Of a stretch of 64,000 nt of DNA, positions 33,578 to 43,648 are shown in pieces. Position 1 is the stretch's first letter; each line of letters opens with the position of its first letter. Source of the stretch: Macrosoma leucophasiata. Taxonomy: Eukaryota; Arthropoda; Insecta; Lepidoptera; Hedylidae. The stretch is from contig JAWQUS010000004.1 of the NCBI GenBank assembly GCA_036365455.1, positions 2,983,501 to 3,047,500 of the forward strand. The letters are read 5' to 3'. The notes beneath the pieces were generated by a model that was not told the origin of the DNA, searched no databases, and saw only the letters and a program-made list of their open reading frames with translations. A program made the translations under genes and the position numbers.

Positions 33578-33940
33578 AATATGACCTGCCTCTGTGCCTC
33601 TGAAAACTAGTGGTGGCCGGCCGCTGCTGCAGCGTTGAGTAATAATGACAACCCTTGTTACGTCCCACTGCTGGGCTTGAGTCTCTCCCCTTCTTGAGAG
33701 GAGGCCTGGAGCTTACTCCACCACGCTGCTCCTATGCTCCTATGGTGTAGATCGGAAGCGATAGAGATAGCGGTAGATCGCTTCCGATCTACACCAGCCG
33801 CGGGGCCATGCGCGCTTCAGGGCTCAGTTCGATCCCGGCCTACGAGAAATAAAGGTGTATTAATCTTTTATCTCTGATGCTGTTGGGATTTTTGCAAATT
33901 TTCTAGGAGACTTCCCCAATGCCAATTTTTGTTTATTTTT
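33578..33940 (+). mobile_element. Family B SINE interrupted by a family G copy
   Basis: The B head (GCCTCTGTGCCTCTGAAAAC, AGTGGTGGCCGG) ends near 33635 and the B body resumes near 33830 (CCCGGCCTACGAGAAATAAA, CTCTGATGCTGTTGGGATTT). Between them lies a G piece (ACGTCCCACTGCTGGGCTTG to GCGCGCTTC). In the G piece the normal interior is replaced by a 19-bp perfect inverted repeat, 33744-33762 and 33777-33795 (GGTGTAGATCGGAAGCGAT). Confidence 0.6.
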
Positions 33941-34187
33941 TTTTTGGTTTATTTATCAAGATTCCTAATAATACGTAGAACATTTTGTTCTACGAGCCTC
34001 TTTACATAGATGCTGCCTGCGAGAGGTGATGCGCTCATTTAAATTAACTCTGTATTTGGTATAATTTATATTTTTCTCCTTAATGTTGTAAAATGTTGTA
34101 GAAAACTAATTCAGGGTTTAGAGTTTGAGAAAAAATGCATATCTTAAAAGTTATTGCAAAAAATAGCACGCATGATAATAAATTTAA

Positions 34188-34312
34188 TTCAAACGCGTTG
34201 GTCACACCGATGGCGGAAGCAATGACTCAATTCGCTTTTCATAATTAGTGCGGCAATGGCCCTAACATTTATGTACGGCAGAACGATGTTTGCCGGGTCA
34301 GTAAGTAGTCTT
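34188..34312 (+). mobile_element. R-type LINE 3' end
   Basis: AACGCGTTGGTCACACCGAT, GCGGCAATGGCCCTAACATT, TGTTTGCCGGGTCAGTAAGTAG. The close GTTTGCCGGGTCAGCTAGT is seen again at 55.98 kb. I believe it to be an RTE-like 3' UTR. Confidence 0.5.
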
Positions 34313-34317
34313 CTTCT

Positions 34318-34590
34318 TCTCGTGTCAGAAGTTCGACTTAAATTTTAATGGCCCAGTATTTTGCCACAGTAATTGCTGCATCATTTGCGGTCCTCCAACG
34401 TACAAGAACTGGGGCAGAGCGGGCATTGGAGCATGTGTTGCATTGTTTGAGCGAGGACAGTCACAACGCTCCATAGGCTAAGAGATAAAATCCCACTTGC
34501 ACAAGTCTTGTCTGCAACGGCCCATCTAGCCCATCAGGCCTTTGCAGATCTTGTCCTGGGGAGAGCCCTTCTCGCCAGTTTTCGTGTGTA
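34318..34590. repeat. GC-richer dispersed-repeat-like segment
   Basis: TTTTAATGGCCCAGTATTTTG, GGTCCTCCAACGTACAAGAAC, GGGGAGAGCCCTTCTCGCC. It feels familiar as a lepidopteran dispersed repeat, but I cannot name it. No second copy in this window. Confidence 0.3.
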
Positions 34591-34599
34591 GTAAATAAT

Positions 34600-35335
34600 A
34601 TGTAATAAATAGTAAGTAGTAATAAATAATAACGGTTACCAAACCCAGTCATCAGATACCATCTCTCAGTATTGGGAGCGTTCAACAATGCATACTCACA
34701 TTTCGCGAATTCAATAAATAGTATTCACTCATCGATTAGATGCAAGCTGAAGTATAAAACTAAGTAACGAGCACCTGCGTTCAAAATATCTACCGGCTTA
34801 CTTCATACTAATCCAATACGCTACCTCCCTACTCCAATTGCGGCACATAGTATAATGGAGAAGTCATTCATTAAATACAATTTACAATTTATTGATTTCA
34901 ATATACTCGTATAAATTATTACATATTATAAATATAACTATAATATATATTTACTTGTATAATTTATTATAATAACTAGCGACCCGCCCCGGCTTCGCAT
35001 GGGAAGCATTTAATTTTATTATGTTATTGCAAAATGTTGATGTGTTGCTACCCCCGAAACCTCTGTGATGGTTATAGCACAGCCATAGAATTCATAACGA
35101 TAGTAAAATATTACAACAATAAACGTTTGAATGTGACTCGTCTCAATTTTTTTTCTATTAAACACGTCAAAAAGCTGTTTAAGTATTGTATAAAAACACG
35201 TGTTACACCATTAGTCGGAAGATGTTCTGTATGTTGTCAAAATAAAAGTTTTTGTTATATTGGTGATTTTGAACTTTTTTCTCAATTTGTCAACACTGAA
35301 ATGAAAAAAAAAAACTGTCAATTGCAGTTTAGTAC
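34600..35335. other. AT-rich DNA with an E-type start at 34976
   Basis: ACTAGCGACCCGCCCCGGCT at 34976 is an E-type opening, but the rest is lost within about 50 bases. The 122-codon frame at 35034-35402 is low in complexity and has no domain. Confidence 0.35.
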
Positions 35336-35412
35336 CCAGTCCAAAGTCAAAGTAAAAGTAAAAAATCATTTAATCATTTGGGTCACGACCGGATGCTTAT
35401 GAACATCATAAT
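35336..35412 (-). mobile_element. LINE 3'-end scrap
   Basis: CCAAAGTCAAAGTAAAAGTAAAA then ATCATTTAATCATTTGGGTC on the plus strand. The tandem AAAGT tail suggests the end of a non-LTR element on the minus strand. Confidence 0.4.
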
Positions 35413-35419
35413 CAAAGAT

Positions 35420-35800
35420 GTCAGAAGAATGTAATAAATTCATTTGAAAATAAATAATTCAAGCTCATGGACATACACATCCAAACACGTTGCTTATCCA
35501 ACAATAAAATACGTAGAATATAAGCAAAATGACTCCAAACATTTTTCTATTCCATGAAACAAAGATAAAGGTGTCTGGAGATACTACGTACAATACTTAC
35601 CCAATTAAATTAACCGACCGCAAAGAGGCGAGTAATGAGTTTGGCGATTTATTTCACTGTCTACTAGTTTGACAACCTGGCTTCGTTCCTTCCTATTGTC
35701 CTGTTTTAAGAGCAATTGTCGATTTCCAAAGAATATAACAGTTGACGCTTTTCTAAGGTCTTAATGAATTGATTTATTGGTGGCAAAATAACAATGAGAA
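35420..35800. other. No gene seen
   Basis: AT-rich unique-looking DNA. Confidence 0.3.
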
Positions 35801-35811
35801 ATTGATGCGGT

Positions 35812-35996
35812 GGTAGAGCTCTAATGATGGAGCTCGCATTATCTAATTTACTTGCCGCTAAATGTACATCCCAGAAAATAAAAGTGGTAATGTACATCCC
35901 AGGAGTTCCAACGTACCTCCATTGACATCTCTGGATCTTATGTAGACGTCTATAGGCTCCATTTCACATTTTACCATTTTACCATCATGAGAATAG
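35812..35996 (+). mobile_element. Family A retroposon, shortened
   Basis: GCGGTGGTAGAGCTCTAATG, TGCCGCTAAATG then a jump to GTACATCCCAG, and CTATAGGCTCCATTTC. GTACATCCCAG(A/G)A occurs twice (35864 and 35892), a small tandem duplication at the deletion joint. Confidence 0.6.
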
Positions 35997-35999
35997 CAT

Positions 36000-36500
36000 G
36001 CTTGTCAGCCGCAGTTATCTCTAAATATATACAAGTAACAAAAAATAAAGAAAAATAAAACAGTTTCTCCTAAGACGGTTTTTCTTTTCGAGAACGTTTG
36101 GACCGATTTGGTTAATTTTAGTTTTGAAATTGTAGAAGACCAAACGAAAGGTTAAAAATTGAAGAAACGAAGAAATTATAAAAAAAAAACAATCATTTTT
36201 GCCGTAGGTACTACCAACAAAAAGTACCTAATATAATGTTATACGATTAAAAGAACTGTGTATAGTAGGGGAGAGTGTAGTATCAGGAGGTTAACAAAGT
36301 GAATCAGAGTTCCTCGAACGGTTCCTTTGACTAATACACCAATTCAATGGAACAGTTATTTGTCATTGTGACTGTCATTTATATTTAATTTTATGTTTAA
36401 ATCACACGTTGTGGATCGGAATTAAGATTTTTTTTTAACGATGACCAAAACCCACGACTCGCAGTTGCTCATTAATTATAATAAATAATTCGACAATATC
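36000..36500. other. No gene seen
   Basis: AT-rich unique-looking DNA. Confidence 0.3.
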
Positions 36501-36501
36501 T

Positions 36502-36690
36502 AATCCCTACTAATATTATAAACGCGAAAGAAACTCTGTCTGTCTGTCTGTTATCTTTTCACGTCCAAACGACTGAATCGATTTTAATGTAATTTGGTGC
36601 AGAGATAGAGTTGACTTTGAGAAAGAACATAGGCTACGCATACGCACGCGGCACGCGGCTGAAGCTGCGGGCAACAGCTAGTTACTAATA
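36502..36690 (-). mobile_element. E-type LINE 3'-end repeat
   Basis: The plus strand begins CTACTAATATTATAAACGCG, then CTGTCTGTCTGTCTG, CACGTCCAAACGACTGAATCG, AACATAGGCTACG and ends GCGGGCAACAGCTAGTTAC. On the minus strand this is the usual ACTAGCTGTTGCCCGC to TATAATATTAGTAGG order. The twin copy at 45.9 kb is in the opposite orientation. Confidence 0.7.
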
Positions 36691-36699
36691 TTTTAATAT

Positions 36700-37075
36700 T
36701 TCATTTTCGGATAAGTCTGAAAAAGTTCCCAATGTTTTTACCATCAGTACCTTTATATGCAAAGTTAAGTAAGTTATAATTTCGCTGTATCCGAATATTA
36801 AAATATATATCCGAAAGCTGTGGTTTTGAAGATATAGAATGAATCATATTCAGGCCTCATCATTTAACATTCGAAGAGTAAATCTCCATGTTGGAGTACT
36901 TTTTCTCTGTGTGTGTGTGCAGACAATGATAGTAATTACATAATGATAAGTCATTTGAACATAGCCTCCGGTGCGGGTGGGTAAGTGTGGATGTACCGTA
37001 TGAAGAAAAAGATAATTTAAGTGGGATTAACGAAAAAGTAGAGTCTTATAAAACTGTTTTCGTTATTTTTTTTGT
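36700..37075. other. No gene seen
   Basis: AT-rich. A short TGTGTGTGTG tract at 36909. Confidence 0.3.
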
Positions 37076-37080
37076 GTTTT

Positions 37081-37300
37081 TGACGACCCGGTTAGTGCAG
37101 CGGTGTGAAACCATCGTTTGATTCGAAGGGTGGCGGGTTCGATCCCCGCACCGGGACAAATGTTTGTATGGCCTACAGATATTTGTTTCGGGTCTGGGTG
37201 TTTGTGTATGTGTTGTATGTGTACAACGGCACCCATAACACAGGTTTATACCTATTGTGGGGCTGTGAGTGTAAGCGTATTTTATTTTATTATTTATTAT
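37081..37300 (+). mobile_element. Family C tRNA-derived SINE, full
   Basis: The longest C copy: GACGACCCGGTTAGTGCAGC, B box GGGTTCGATCCCC, body with TTTGTTTCGGGTCTGGG and TATGTGTTGTATGTGTACA, end AAGCGTATTTTATTTTATTA. It spans two overlapping chance frames. Confidence 0.85.
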
Positions 37301-37471
37301 TATTTATAATTTATACGTGGGTTTTAGAATGAAATATTTACTAATTAACACGTGTCTATACTGTTTAGGTATGTAATCATTAAACATGATATTCTAAGAT
37401 GTTTCAATGATTATTTTTAATATATGACCCGATTTAGATACTAAGCGTGGTTTTTAGTTTAAAATAAATTG

Positions 37472-37693
37472 TACTAGCTGTTGCCCGCGGCTTCGTCAGC
37501 GTAACCTCTGGAAACTCATCAAATCATTCCATGGCATTCATCAGGAACATTTTTTTCGGGACAAATCCTATGTGTTAATCCAACTTACCCTCTATGTGTG
37601 TGCCAAATTTCATGAAAATCGGTTTAGCAGTTTTTGCGTGAAGGAGTAACCAACAAACATACAAACTTTCGCATTTATAATATTAGTATGATT
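37472..37693 (+). mobile_element. E-type LINE 3'-end repeat
   Basis: ACTAGCTGTTGCCCGCGGCT, GAAACTCATCAAATCATTCC, GCCAAATTTCATGAAAATCG, GCGTGAAGGAGTAACC, CTTTCGCATTTATAATATTA. The copy at 55.4 kb shares the GAAACTCATCAAATCAT block. Confidence 0.7.
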
Positions 37694-37845
37694 CTGGTCA
37701 ATGACGTATCTTTAATATATAGTTACTCACTTATAAATTAGATTAATAAATCTCAATAAAACATTTGATGAACTAAGGTTAATTTGCACCAACATACCTA
37801 TTTGTTATAATTAATGTAAAAATTTTACATCCTTCTCTAACTTTG

Positions 37846-37915
37846 ACTAAAGAGACGTTCCAAAATGTATGGAGCTTGGGCCCGCATCTTGTACGCTATA
37901 TTGACAGAGAAAGCA
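37846..37915 (+). mobile_element. Family N end fragment
   Basis: CTAAAGAGACGTTCCAAAAT, GTATGGAGCTTGGGCCCGCA, TCTTGTACGCTATATTGACA match the left end of the element at 45.19 kb. Confidence 0.5.
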
Positions 37916-38180
37916 TAAAATACTAAATCATTTTCAGCTATTCAAATCCTTTACTTTACCTTCAGTTAATTGGCGTAAGTAAATATCAAAAACAAGAATA
38001 TCATAATAACAATATGGTGACATATTGTAGTCATACAAAAATTACATAAAATAAATAGATATTTCCGACAAAAAAAAAAGATTCAAATATTTTTTTGAAT
38101 ATTTTTCCATCATTGTACATATTTTTCTCTGTCTTTTGATATAATGAACGTGGAACTTGTCTGGGGTATAGGTATATATT

Positions 38181-38231
38181 ATAATATACATTATCCCAAT
38201 ACAGGAATGGTATTGGGATAATGTATATTAT
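38181..38231. repeat. Perfect 22-bp hairpin
   Basis: ATAATATACATTATCCCAAT..., 38181-38202, and its complement at 38210-38231 with a 7-base loop AGGAATG. The outer flanks (TATATAT) continue the pairing imperfectly. Confidence 0.95.
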
Positions 38232-38239
38232 ATATCTAT

Positions 38240-38835
38240 ATAGTCTATCACATAGGCTCATCACAATGATGTTTATACAAAAAAAAAAATATTTTAAATA
38301 TCGAAGTTGGTCTAAAATTCGAACATGAATTTAATCTTCAAATTTACTTGAACCTACTCAAAATCCAACTAAAATAAAAAAAGCAAAAACGAAAAATAAC
38401 GAAATGAAATAATAGGGGTCATTATACAGTACAATTTCGCTGCCGACGCTACGTATAGATTTCGTGGAACAAATTCCAAAACATTTGTTTGATGCGGTAT
38501 AATAAGACTCAATTATGAACTTACGTTTGTATGGGTTAGTTATTTTTAGTTCCCTTTTCTTTTAGGACGAGACCACAACACGACGATCGACGACGCATCG
38601 CGCGACGCAGTTGCGTTAACGCAACGCATAGATTTTATCGCAAAAAGCTAAGTAAAAAAATTAAAGAAAAAATTACATTGAAGATTATGTAAAAATGCCC
38701 AAGCTAAGTGCGAGGTTATAAGTCTCTTGGTTAAAGAGGGGCTCCCATAATAACGAATCTGTTACCGTTATTGATATCTAGCAAAAACAAAACTCACGTT
38801 TGTTGTGAAGCTTGAAATATTCACAGAACTGGAAA
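38240..38835. other. AT-rich DNA with a CG-rich motif cluster
   Basis: 38583-38633 is rich in CGACG and holds the 16-bp palindrome GTTGCGTTAACGCAAC. No gene seen. Confidence 0.4.
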
Positions 38836-38837
38836 TC

Positions 38838-38945
38838 TCATAATCATCATTTTAACCGGACAAAGGCAAAGCGCTCCCCCAAAGTTCACAATGAACAGTC
38901 TTGGGCCGCCTGGGCCGCCCTCATCCAGCTAATGGAAATAACTCC
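38838..38945 (+). repeat. Dispersed repeat fragment
   Basis: CATAATCATCATTTTAACCG, GGACAAAGGCAAAGCGCTCC, CCAAAGTTCACAATGAACAG, CCGCCCTCATCCAGCTAATGG resemble a frequent lepidopteran repeat (GAACAAAGGCCTCCCCCAAAG). GGGCCGCCT is doubled here. Confidence 0.45.
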
Positions 38946-39212
38946 TTAAACTAAAGTTGCTGTTACTGAATCTTTAACTGTTATTCAAAATAAAGTGTTA
39001 TGTTCAGTAATTCTCGGCCATAGAGTGGGTCGCAATGTTGTGGCCTGACCCTTATTCGGAGTTTGGGTATCGTTTAGTGGCTACTTTGTAATTGTCGGTT
39101 CAATAGTATGCACGATTATTGGAGTAAAGCGACTTATTGAAATAATTGTGGCATTTTAAAGTTTGCCTCCAAAGATTAAGCTATGAAATGAAAATACATT
39201 TTATTTAAAGTA

Positions 39213-39512
39213 AAATGGAAAGAAAAAATTGACTTCAGGCGAGACTCGAACTCGCGGCCTACTGGGAATCTAGTCCAGCCGCTCTTCCAATTGAGCTACT
39301 GAAGTCCTGCCCGATTTGTCAAATCTTTCCTTCACATCTATTGCATTGCTTTATGGTAGCAGCAGCGCCATCCATTGCCAACTATGCTAGTTAGGCAACC
39401 GATATAATAGACTTTGCAGTTTATTAAATATCGTAAAGAAGTCGCTTTTACCCTTAATAATTGTTTTATATTATTTCGCATTAACACATGCTTGTGAAAT
39501 ATATTTTTTTTT
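39213..39512 (-). mobile_element. Family D tRNA-like element, full 300-bp monomer
   Basis: On the minus strand the order is A/T-rich start, AAGCATGTGTTAATGCGAAA, CGACTTCTTTACGATATTTA, CCTAACTAGCATAGTTGGCA, GGGCAGGACTTCAGTAGCTC (core), GCCTGAAGTCA, TTTTTTCTTTCC. This is the same 307-bp unit as in the 61.8 kb array, but starting and ending at the array's unit junction. The single copies at 10.0 and 29.2 kb run across that junction, so they are circular permutations of this one. Confidence 0.8.
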
Positions 39513-39544
39513 TTTCCGAAAATACACCTTTGAGTACAATGAAA

Positions 39545-39804
39545 ACTCCAGTGACGGAGCTCGCGGGCGCAGGCACCACCGCATTACCTAATATACTTGC
39601 CGCTAAATGGTAGTGTTCAGTACTATCGTGTTCCGGTCAAGTGGTAATGTACGGCCCTGTAATTTCCGGCACAGAGGCATAACACCTTAGCCCTCAGGAG
39701 TAGTAACGCATCTGCATTTTGACCTTGGTCTTTGTGTGGGTGTCAACACTTAACATCAATATGAACTGCATACTTGTTAACCATGTCCATAACATAATAA
39801 AAAA
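39545..39804 (+). mobile_element. Family A retroposon, nearly full
   Basis: CTCCAGTGACGGAGCTCGCG to TTAACCATGTCCATAACATA plus A-rich tail. The TATAGGCTGCAGTCAT block is deleted near 39745. It follows directly on the D monomer. Confidence 0.8.
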
Positions 39805-39837
39805 TGTATATTATAATATATCTACATAAAAATTAGA

Positions 39838-39925
39838 GGTCAAAATGCAGATGCGTTGCCACCTCTTAGACTTAAGTTATGTCTCTGTGATAGTTAATAC
39901 GGGGCCAAACATTACTACAACTAAG
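39838..39925 (-). mobile_element. Family A fragment, old subfamily
   Basis: GTCAAAATGCAGATGCGTTG, GTCTCTGTGATAGTTAATAC, GGGGCCAAACATTAC. Confidence 0.55.
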
Positions 39926-39929
39926 ATAA

Positions 39930-40140
39930 GCTACATACAAACCTATCACACATTTGCCCACCCCGACGGCGCATATAAAGGTAAAGTTACTGATTATGAG
40001 CAGATGTTGCATGTTAAATGTCAAACATACACATTTTAATGGTCGGCTAATAATTTTAATGCCCTCTTTAAGATCTGGGTGGCGAGTATTTTTTTGCGGA
40101 CAATTTATTTTTCTGGGTGCTTTTTGGTTTTGGTTTTTTT
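39930..40140. other. No gene seen
   Basis: Short overlapping frames end in T-rich low-complexity sequence, the tail side of the next A copy. Confidence 0.3.
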
Positions 40141-40142
40141 TT

Positions 40143-40395
40143 TAATTTTTTTTTTTATGTAATTGAAGTGGCAAACAAGCATGCAGTTCACATTGATGTT
40201 ACGTGATGACTGCAGCCTATAGACACCCACACAAAGACCAAGGTTAAACTGCTAATGCGTTACCACTCCTGAGGCCTAAGGTGTTATGCCTCTGTGCCGG
40301 AAATTACAGGGCCGTACATTACCACCTGACCGGAACTCGATAGTGCTGAACACTACCATTTAGCGGCAAGTAAATCAGGTAATGCGGTGGTGCCA
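40143..40395 (-). mobile_element. Family A retroposon, nearly full
   Basis: T-run, ATGTAATTGAAGTGGCAAAC to GTAATGCGGTGGTGCC. The GAGCTC hairpin start is missing. Confidence 0.85.
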
Positions 40396-40524
40396 ATTCA
40401 TTTATTTCAAATTGGTCTACAAGGACACTTTTGTATTGTCGGGTTATAAGCTACCTAAAGACGTCTACAGCTACATTATCATTTGGGGTTCCTAATTCAA
40501 GGTGATAGCGAAATATATTGCATT

Positions 40525-41045
40525 TTAGTGGTGGTAGAGTTCCAGTGCTCCCAGTGTGAGTTTTTTAGGGATCAGAATCTTGAAAGGAAAATAAAAAAAA
40601 ACCTTTGTAAGATCTCTCGTGTGTGTTTGTCTGTCTGCCTGTACGTCTGTCACAGCCAGACGATAAATACTGGACCGATTGAGTTGGAATTTGATTTTTT
40701 TTTATGTAATAAAAGTGGCAAACAAGCGTGCAGTTCACATTGATGTTAAGTGATGACTGCAGCCTATAGACACCCACACAATGACCAGAGGTCAAAATGC
40801 AGATGCGTCACCACTTCTGAGGCCTAAGGTGTTATGCCTCTGTGCCGGCAATTACAGGGCCGTACATTACCACCTGACCGGAACACGATAGTGCTGAACA
40901 CTACCATTTAGCGGAAAGTAAATTAGGTAATGCGGTGGTGCCTACGCCCGCTAGCGCCATCACTGGAGTTCTACCACCAGTAAAACAGTGCCTGTCCGTC
41001 TGTCCGATTTTCTCCGATGGTACTGGACCACGACCCGCTACTTCT
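40525..41045. mobile_element. Family F copy split by a family A insertion
   Basis: The F opening GTTTTTTAGGGATCAGAATC, TCTGTCTGCCTGTACGTCTG, TACTGGACCGATTGAGTTGG ends at about 40696. A complete minus-sense A element occupies 40698-40983 (T-run to CACTGGAGTTCTACCACCAG). F-like sequence resumes GCCTGTCCGTCTGTCCG, TACTGGACCACG. An isolated A start (GTGGTGGTAGAGTTCCAGTG, 40527-40546) lies just before F. Confidence 0.65.
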
Positions 41046-41049
41046 TGCC

Positions 41050-41350
41050 TTGCCTTTTTGCCACTACCATAACATAAAAAAAAATTGCATTGACAACCAT
41101 ATTTCGACCATTTGTTTTTCTACCTAGGTGGTCTTAACTATTCGAATTATGCTAACCACTTCATCAATAAACGATTAAACTTCCTGTTTATGCTCGTACA
41201 AACAGAACTGTTGTTGCAGTATGCTATTTAAATTGTACAAGTTTTTGCCGCGACTCCGCTCGGTTACGCATCATTTCATTTTGTTGTAGCGGTAAATTAG
41301 TTTATAGTATTGTAAAAAAAAGTAGATCCGCGAGGGTTAGTGTTTATACC
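41050..41350. other. No gene seen
   Basis: Unassigned, with a GCCGCGACTCCGCTCGG stretch at 41248. Confidence 0.3.
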
Positions 41351-41354
41351 GCTG

Positions 41355-41570
41355 GTGGGCAAGACGAGATCTCAACTTCTATATCTATACATGTATGTTA
41401 TAGTCCGCCGCCGCGTCTATCTGTCTGTTTGTCTGTTCGTGGTAAACTCAAAAACAGCTTGTCACACCGATAATGGGACTTTTTATTAGTTTTTTTGAGC
41501 GGCAATGGCTTTAACATGATTTGTATGGCAGAACGACTCTTATTGGATCAGACAGTAACTTAATAAAAGC
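41355..41570 (+). mobile_element. R-type LINE 3'-end remnant
   Basis: CCGCCGCGTCTATCTGTCTG, GTAAACTCAAAAACAGC, GAGCGGCAATGGCTTTAACA, TTTGTATGGCAGAACGAC. It parallels the 34.19 and 55.87 kb copies. Confidence 0.55.
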
Positions 41571-41954
41571 CTAGTCTTGAAAGCGTTGTTGCTCTGGTAT
41601 CAGGTTAACTTCTGCCAAGAGAATATGTAATAATACTACGTATAGAATGGACACTTCGACGTCCCGCCCGTTTTGCTCGCATCACTCAACCCCTTCGCCT
41701 CTTATGGGCGACGGTTGGTATTTCGTACGTGCTACGCACACAGGTGCTCGTGTAAATACACGTCACTGATTGAAGTCTGTGTAATAGAAACCAAATTAAG
41801 CGTTTGTATGGAATTTTGGCGGCCTGTCCGCGGTGTGCTTCTGCTACGATGAGTTCGTCCCTTTTTTGATCCCTGGGTCGCAATGTAAGTATTATTGGGA
41901 TTTCCCAGTGATCATATTGACCTTTGGAACTCTGCTGGTGCAACAAAGACTAAG

Positions 41955-42218
41955 AAATGACAAGGAAAGACTCTTTTTCTTTTTCTTTTTACTCTTTGTT
42001 ATCATTTTGTAAAGGGGAAATGAGACATTCTACTGATAAACTTTTTACATTAGTATATTATATTTAGTTTTATCTTAGTGATATTATTGACTATATATAT
42101 ATTTTTTATCTTGTTTGACATGTATTTCAATTGTTAATCACTTTAATTTATTTTGTTTTTTGACGTGTCATAAGAGGTGACTGATGATTAAATGAGTTTC
42201 TGATTCTGATTCTGATGT
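41955..42218 (+). mobile_element. LINE 3' end with TGATTC tandem tail
   Basis: AGACTCTTTTTCTTTTTCTT, ACTCTTTGTTATC, ATGAGACATTCTACTG, TATATTTAGTTTTATCTTAGTG, GACGTGTCATAAGAGG, then TTCTGATTCTGATTCTGATG. The complementary order is found at 57.06-57.30 kb. Upstream, at 41925-41955, the words ACCTTTGGAACTCTGC could be the decayed LWNSA end of the ORF. Confidence 0.55.
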
Positions 42219-42229
42219 TTTTCTTAATC

Positions 42230-42600
42230 TAACCAAGGTGGCAAGCAAGCATGCAGTTATAGTACTCAACAATTAATATTGCACATCGAGCCTGCGAAAG
42301 AGACGATCGGCTCGTTTCAACTTCGTAGAGCGTTATCTCTGTTGCACGCTGCCTACGTAAGCACTGACAGTCCATTATTGGTCAAAACTTGATCAAAATG
42401 GTCGACAAACGTCAAATAGGTACGGTGCAAAAGAGATAACGCAGACCCGAAATAAACCGAAGCCTTCTAGGTTCGATGTGCAATATTTATTGTTGAGCAA
42501 TGTAGGTACATGGTTGTTAACTAATGAAAACAGCCTAAAGATATCTACACAGAAATCAGAGGTCAAAATGCAGATGCGTTGTCATCCCTGAGTTATATCA
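42230..42600 (-). mobile_element. Old family A copy split by a K MITE
   Basis: CAAGGTGGCAAGCAAGCATG, CAGTT (42236-42257) and ACAGCCTAAAGATATCTACA, AGAGGTCAAAATGCAGATGC, GTGATAG (42530-42610) are two parts of one A element of the old subfamily. The MITE at 42260-42502 sits between them. Confidence 0.6.
42260..42502. mobile_element. Family K MITE, Tc1/mariner-like ends
   Basis: A 243-bp element with long inverted ends: left TAGTACTCAACAATTAATAT, right complement CATTGCTCAACAATAAATAT, each followed by TGCACATCGA.CC. Further inside, GTAGAGCGTTATCTCTGTTGCAC pairs with GTGCAAAAGAGATAACGC. TA dinucleotides flank both ends (42258-42259, 42503-42504), as in Tc1/mariner-type insertion. The centre reads GTCAAAACTTGATCAAAATGG. 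No open frame. Confidence 0.7.
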
Positions 42601-42612
42601 TCTGTGATAGTT

Positions 42613-42887
42613 TTTTTTTATGAAACGAAAGTGGCAAACAAGCATGCAGTTCACATTGATGTTAAGTGATGACTGCAGCCTATAGACACCTATCAAAATG
42701 CAGATGCGTTATCACTCCTGAGGCCTAAGGTGTTATGCCTCTGTGCCGGAAATTACAAGGCCGTACATTACCACCTGATCGGAACACGATAGTGCTGAAC
42801 ACTACCATTTAGCGGCAAGTATGTTAGGTAATGCGGTGGTGCCTACGCCCGCGAGCTCCGTCACTGGAGCTCTACCACCAATAATAA
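42613..42887 (-). mobile_element. Family A retroposon, full length with deletion
   Basis: T-run, ATGAAACGAAAGTGGCAAAC to GAGCTCCGTCACTGGAGCTC and TACCACCA. Part of the ACACAAAGACCAAGG block is missing (42690). It was inserted into the old A copy described above, so three insertions are stacked here. Confidence 0.85.
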
Positions 42888-43020
42888 GAAAATTAATTTT
42901 TACCACTTATTTTCATAACATTGATCAATGTAGTGAATTCTACTACATGTGAAACTTTCCTTTCCCATACGTTACAATAACCTTTTATAATACATTTTAT
43001 GTATCGACTATTCATATTTT

Positions 43021-43345
43021 ATACTAGATGTGCCCGCGACTTCGTCCGCGTGAGAATTTATGATTGTTCAGTATCTACCCGGACGAAGTCGTGGGCGCAG
43101 CTAGTATAAAAGTAGGCTGAGTTACTGATTATTACATAACCTAGCTGCCAGTGAAAATCCCGTCAAGATCGGTCCAGCCGTTCCCGAGATCAGCGGGAAC
43201 AAACAGACAGACAGACAGACAGACAAAAATTGTAAAAAAAAATTGTGTTTGTTATTGTACCGTGTATAAATATATATGCATTGAGTAAAAAGCGGTTATT
43301 TTAAATTACAAACAGACACTCAAATTTTATTTATTTGTATAGATA
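43021..43345 (+). mobile_element. E-type repeat with conserved 28-bp inverted end
   Basis: Opens with a large hairpin: 43021-43048 (ATACTAGATGTGCCCGCGAC...) and 43080-43107 are 28-bp arms with two differences around a 31-base loop (TGATTGTTCAGTATC). It is followed by CCCGTCAAGATCGGTCCAGC, CAGACAGACAGACAGACAGA, GTACCGTGTATAAATATATA, AAGCGGTTATTTTAAATTAC and ATTTATTTGTATAGATA. Related copies: 28.35-28.69 kb (minus) and 58.75-59.07 kb. Confidence 0.7.
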
Positions 43346-43394
43346 TAGATTTGATTACACTATCATCATTATTTTAAGAGTTATATGGGGTTCA

Positions 43395-43535
43395 TAAAAA
43401 ATGGTGTCAAAAGAGTCCTTCAGGGCTGGCAGCGCGTTGGCAACTCCCCTGGTGTTGTAATTGTTCATAGGCGACGATGACCACTTTCCATCAGGTGGCC
43501 CGTCTGCTTGTCTGTCAACCTTCAGACATAAAAAA
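43395..43535 (+). pseudogene. LINE ORF2 C-terminal scrap and 3' UTR
   Basis: GGTGTCAAAAGAGTCCTTCA encodes GVKRVLQGWQRVGNSPGVV, the same end as at 19.98 kb, followed by a TAA and the 3' UTR CACTTTCCATCAGGTGGCCC, GCTTGTCTGTCAACC, ACATAAAAAAAG. 5' truncated to about 140 bp, with a short A tail. Confidence 0.7.
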
Positions 43536-43648
43536 AGAATTTGAAAAAAGGGGAAAATCTGATTAATGTTTCATCACATTTGTGAATCTTCTTTGTCTTC
43601 TACTGTCTGGCCCAGCGAACTCCGTTCCGCCTTATCATAAAATTACAT

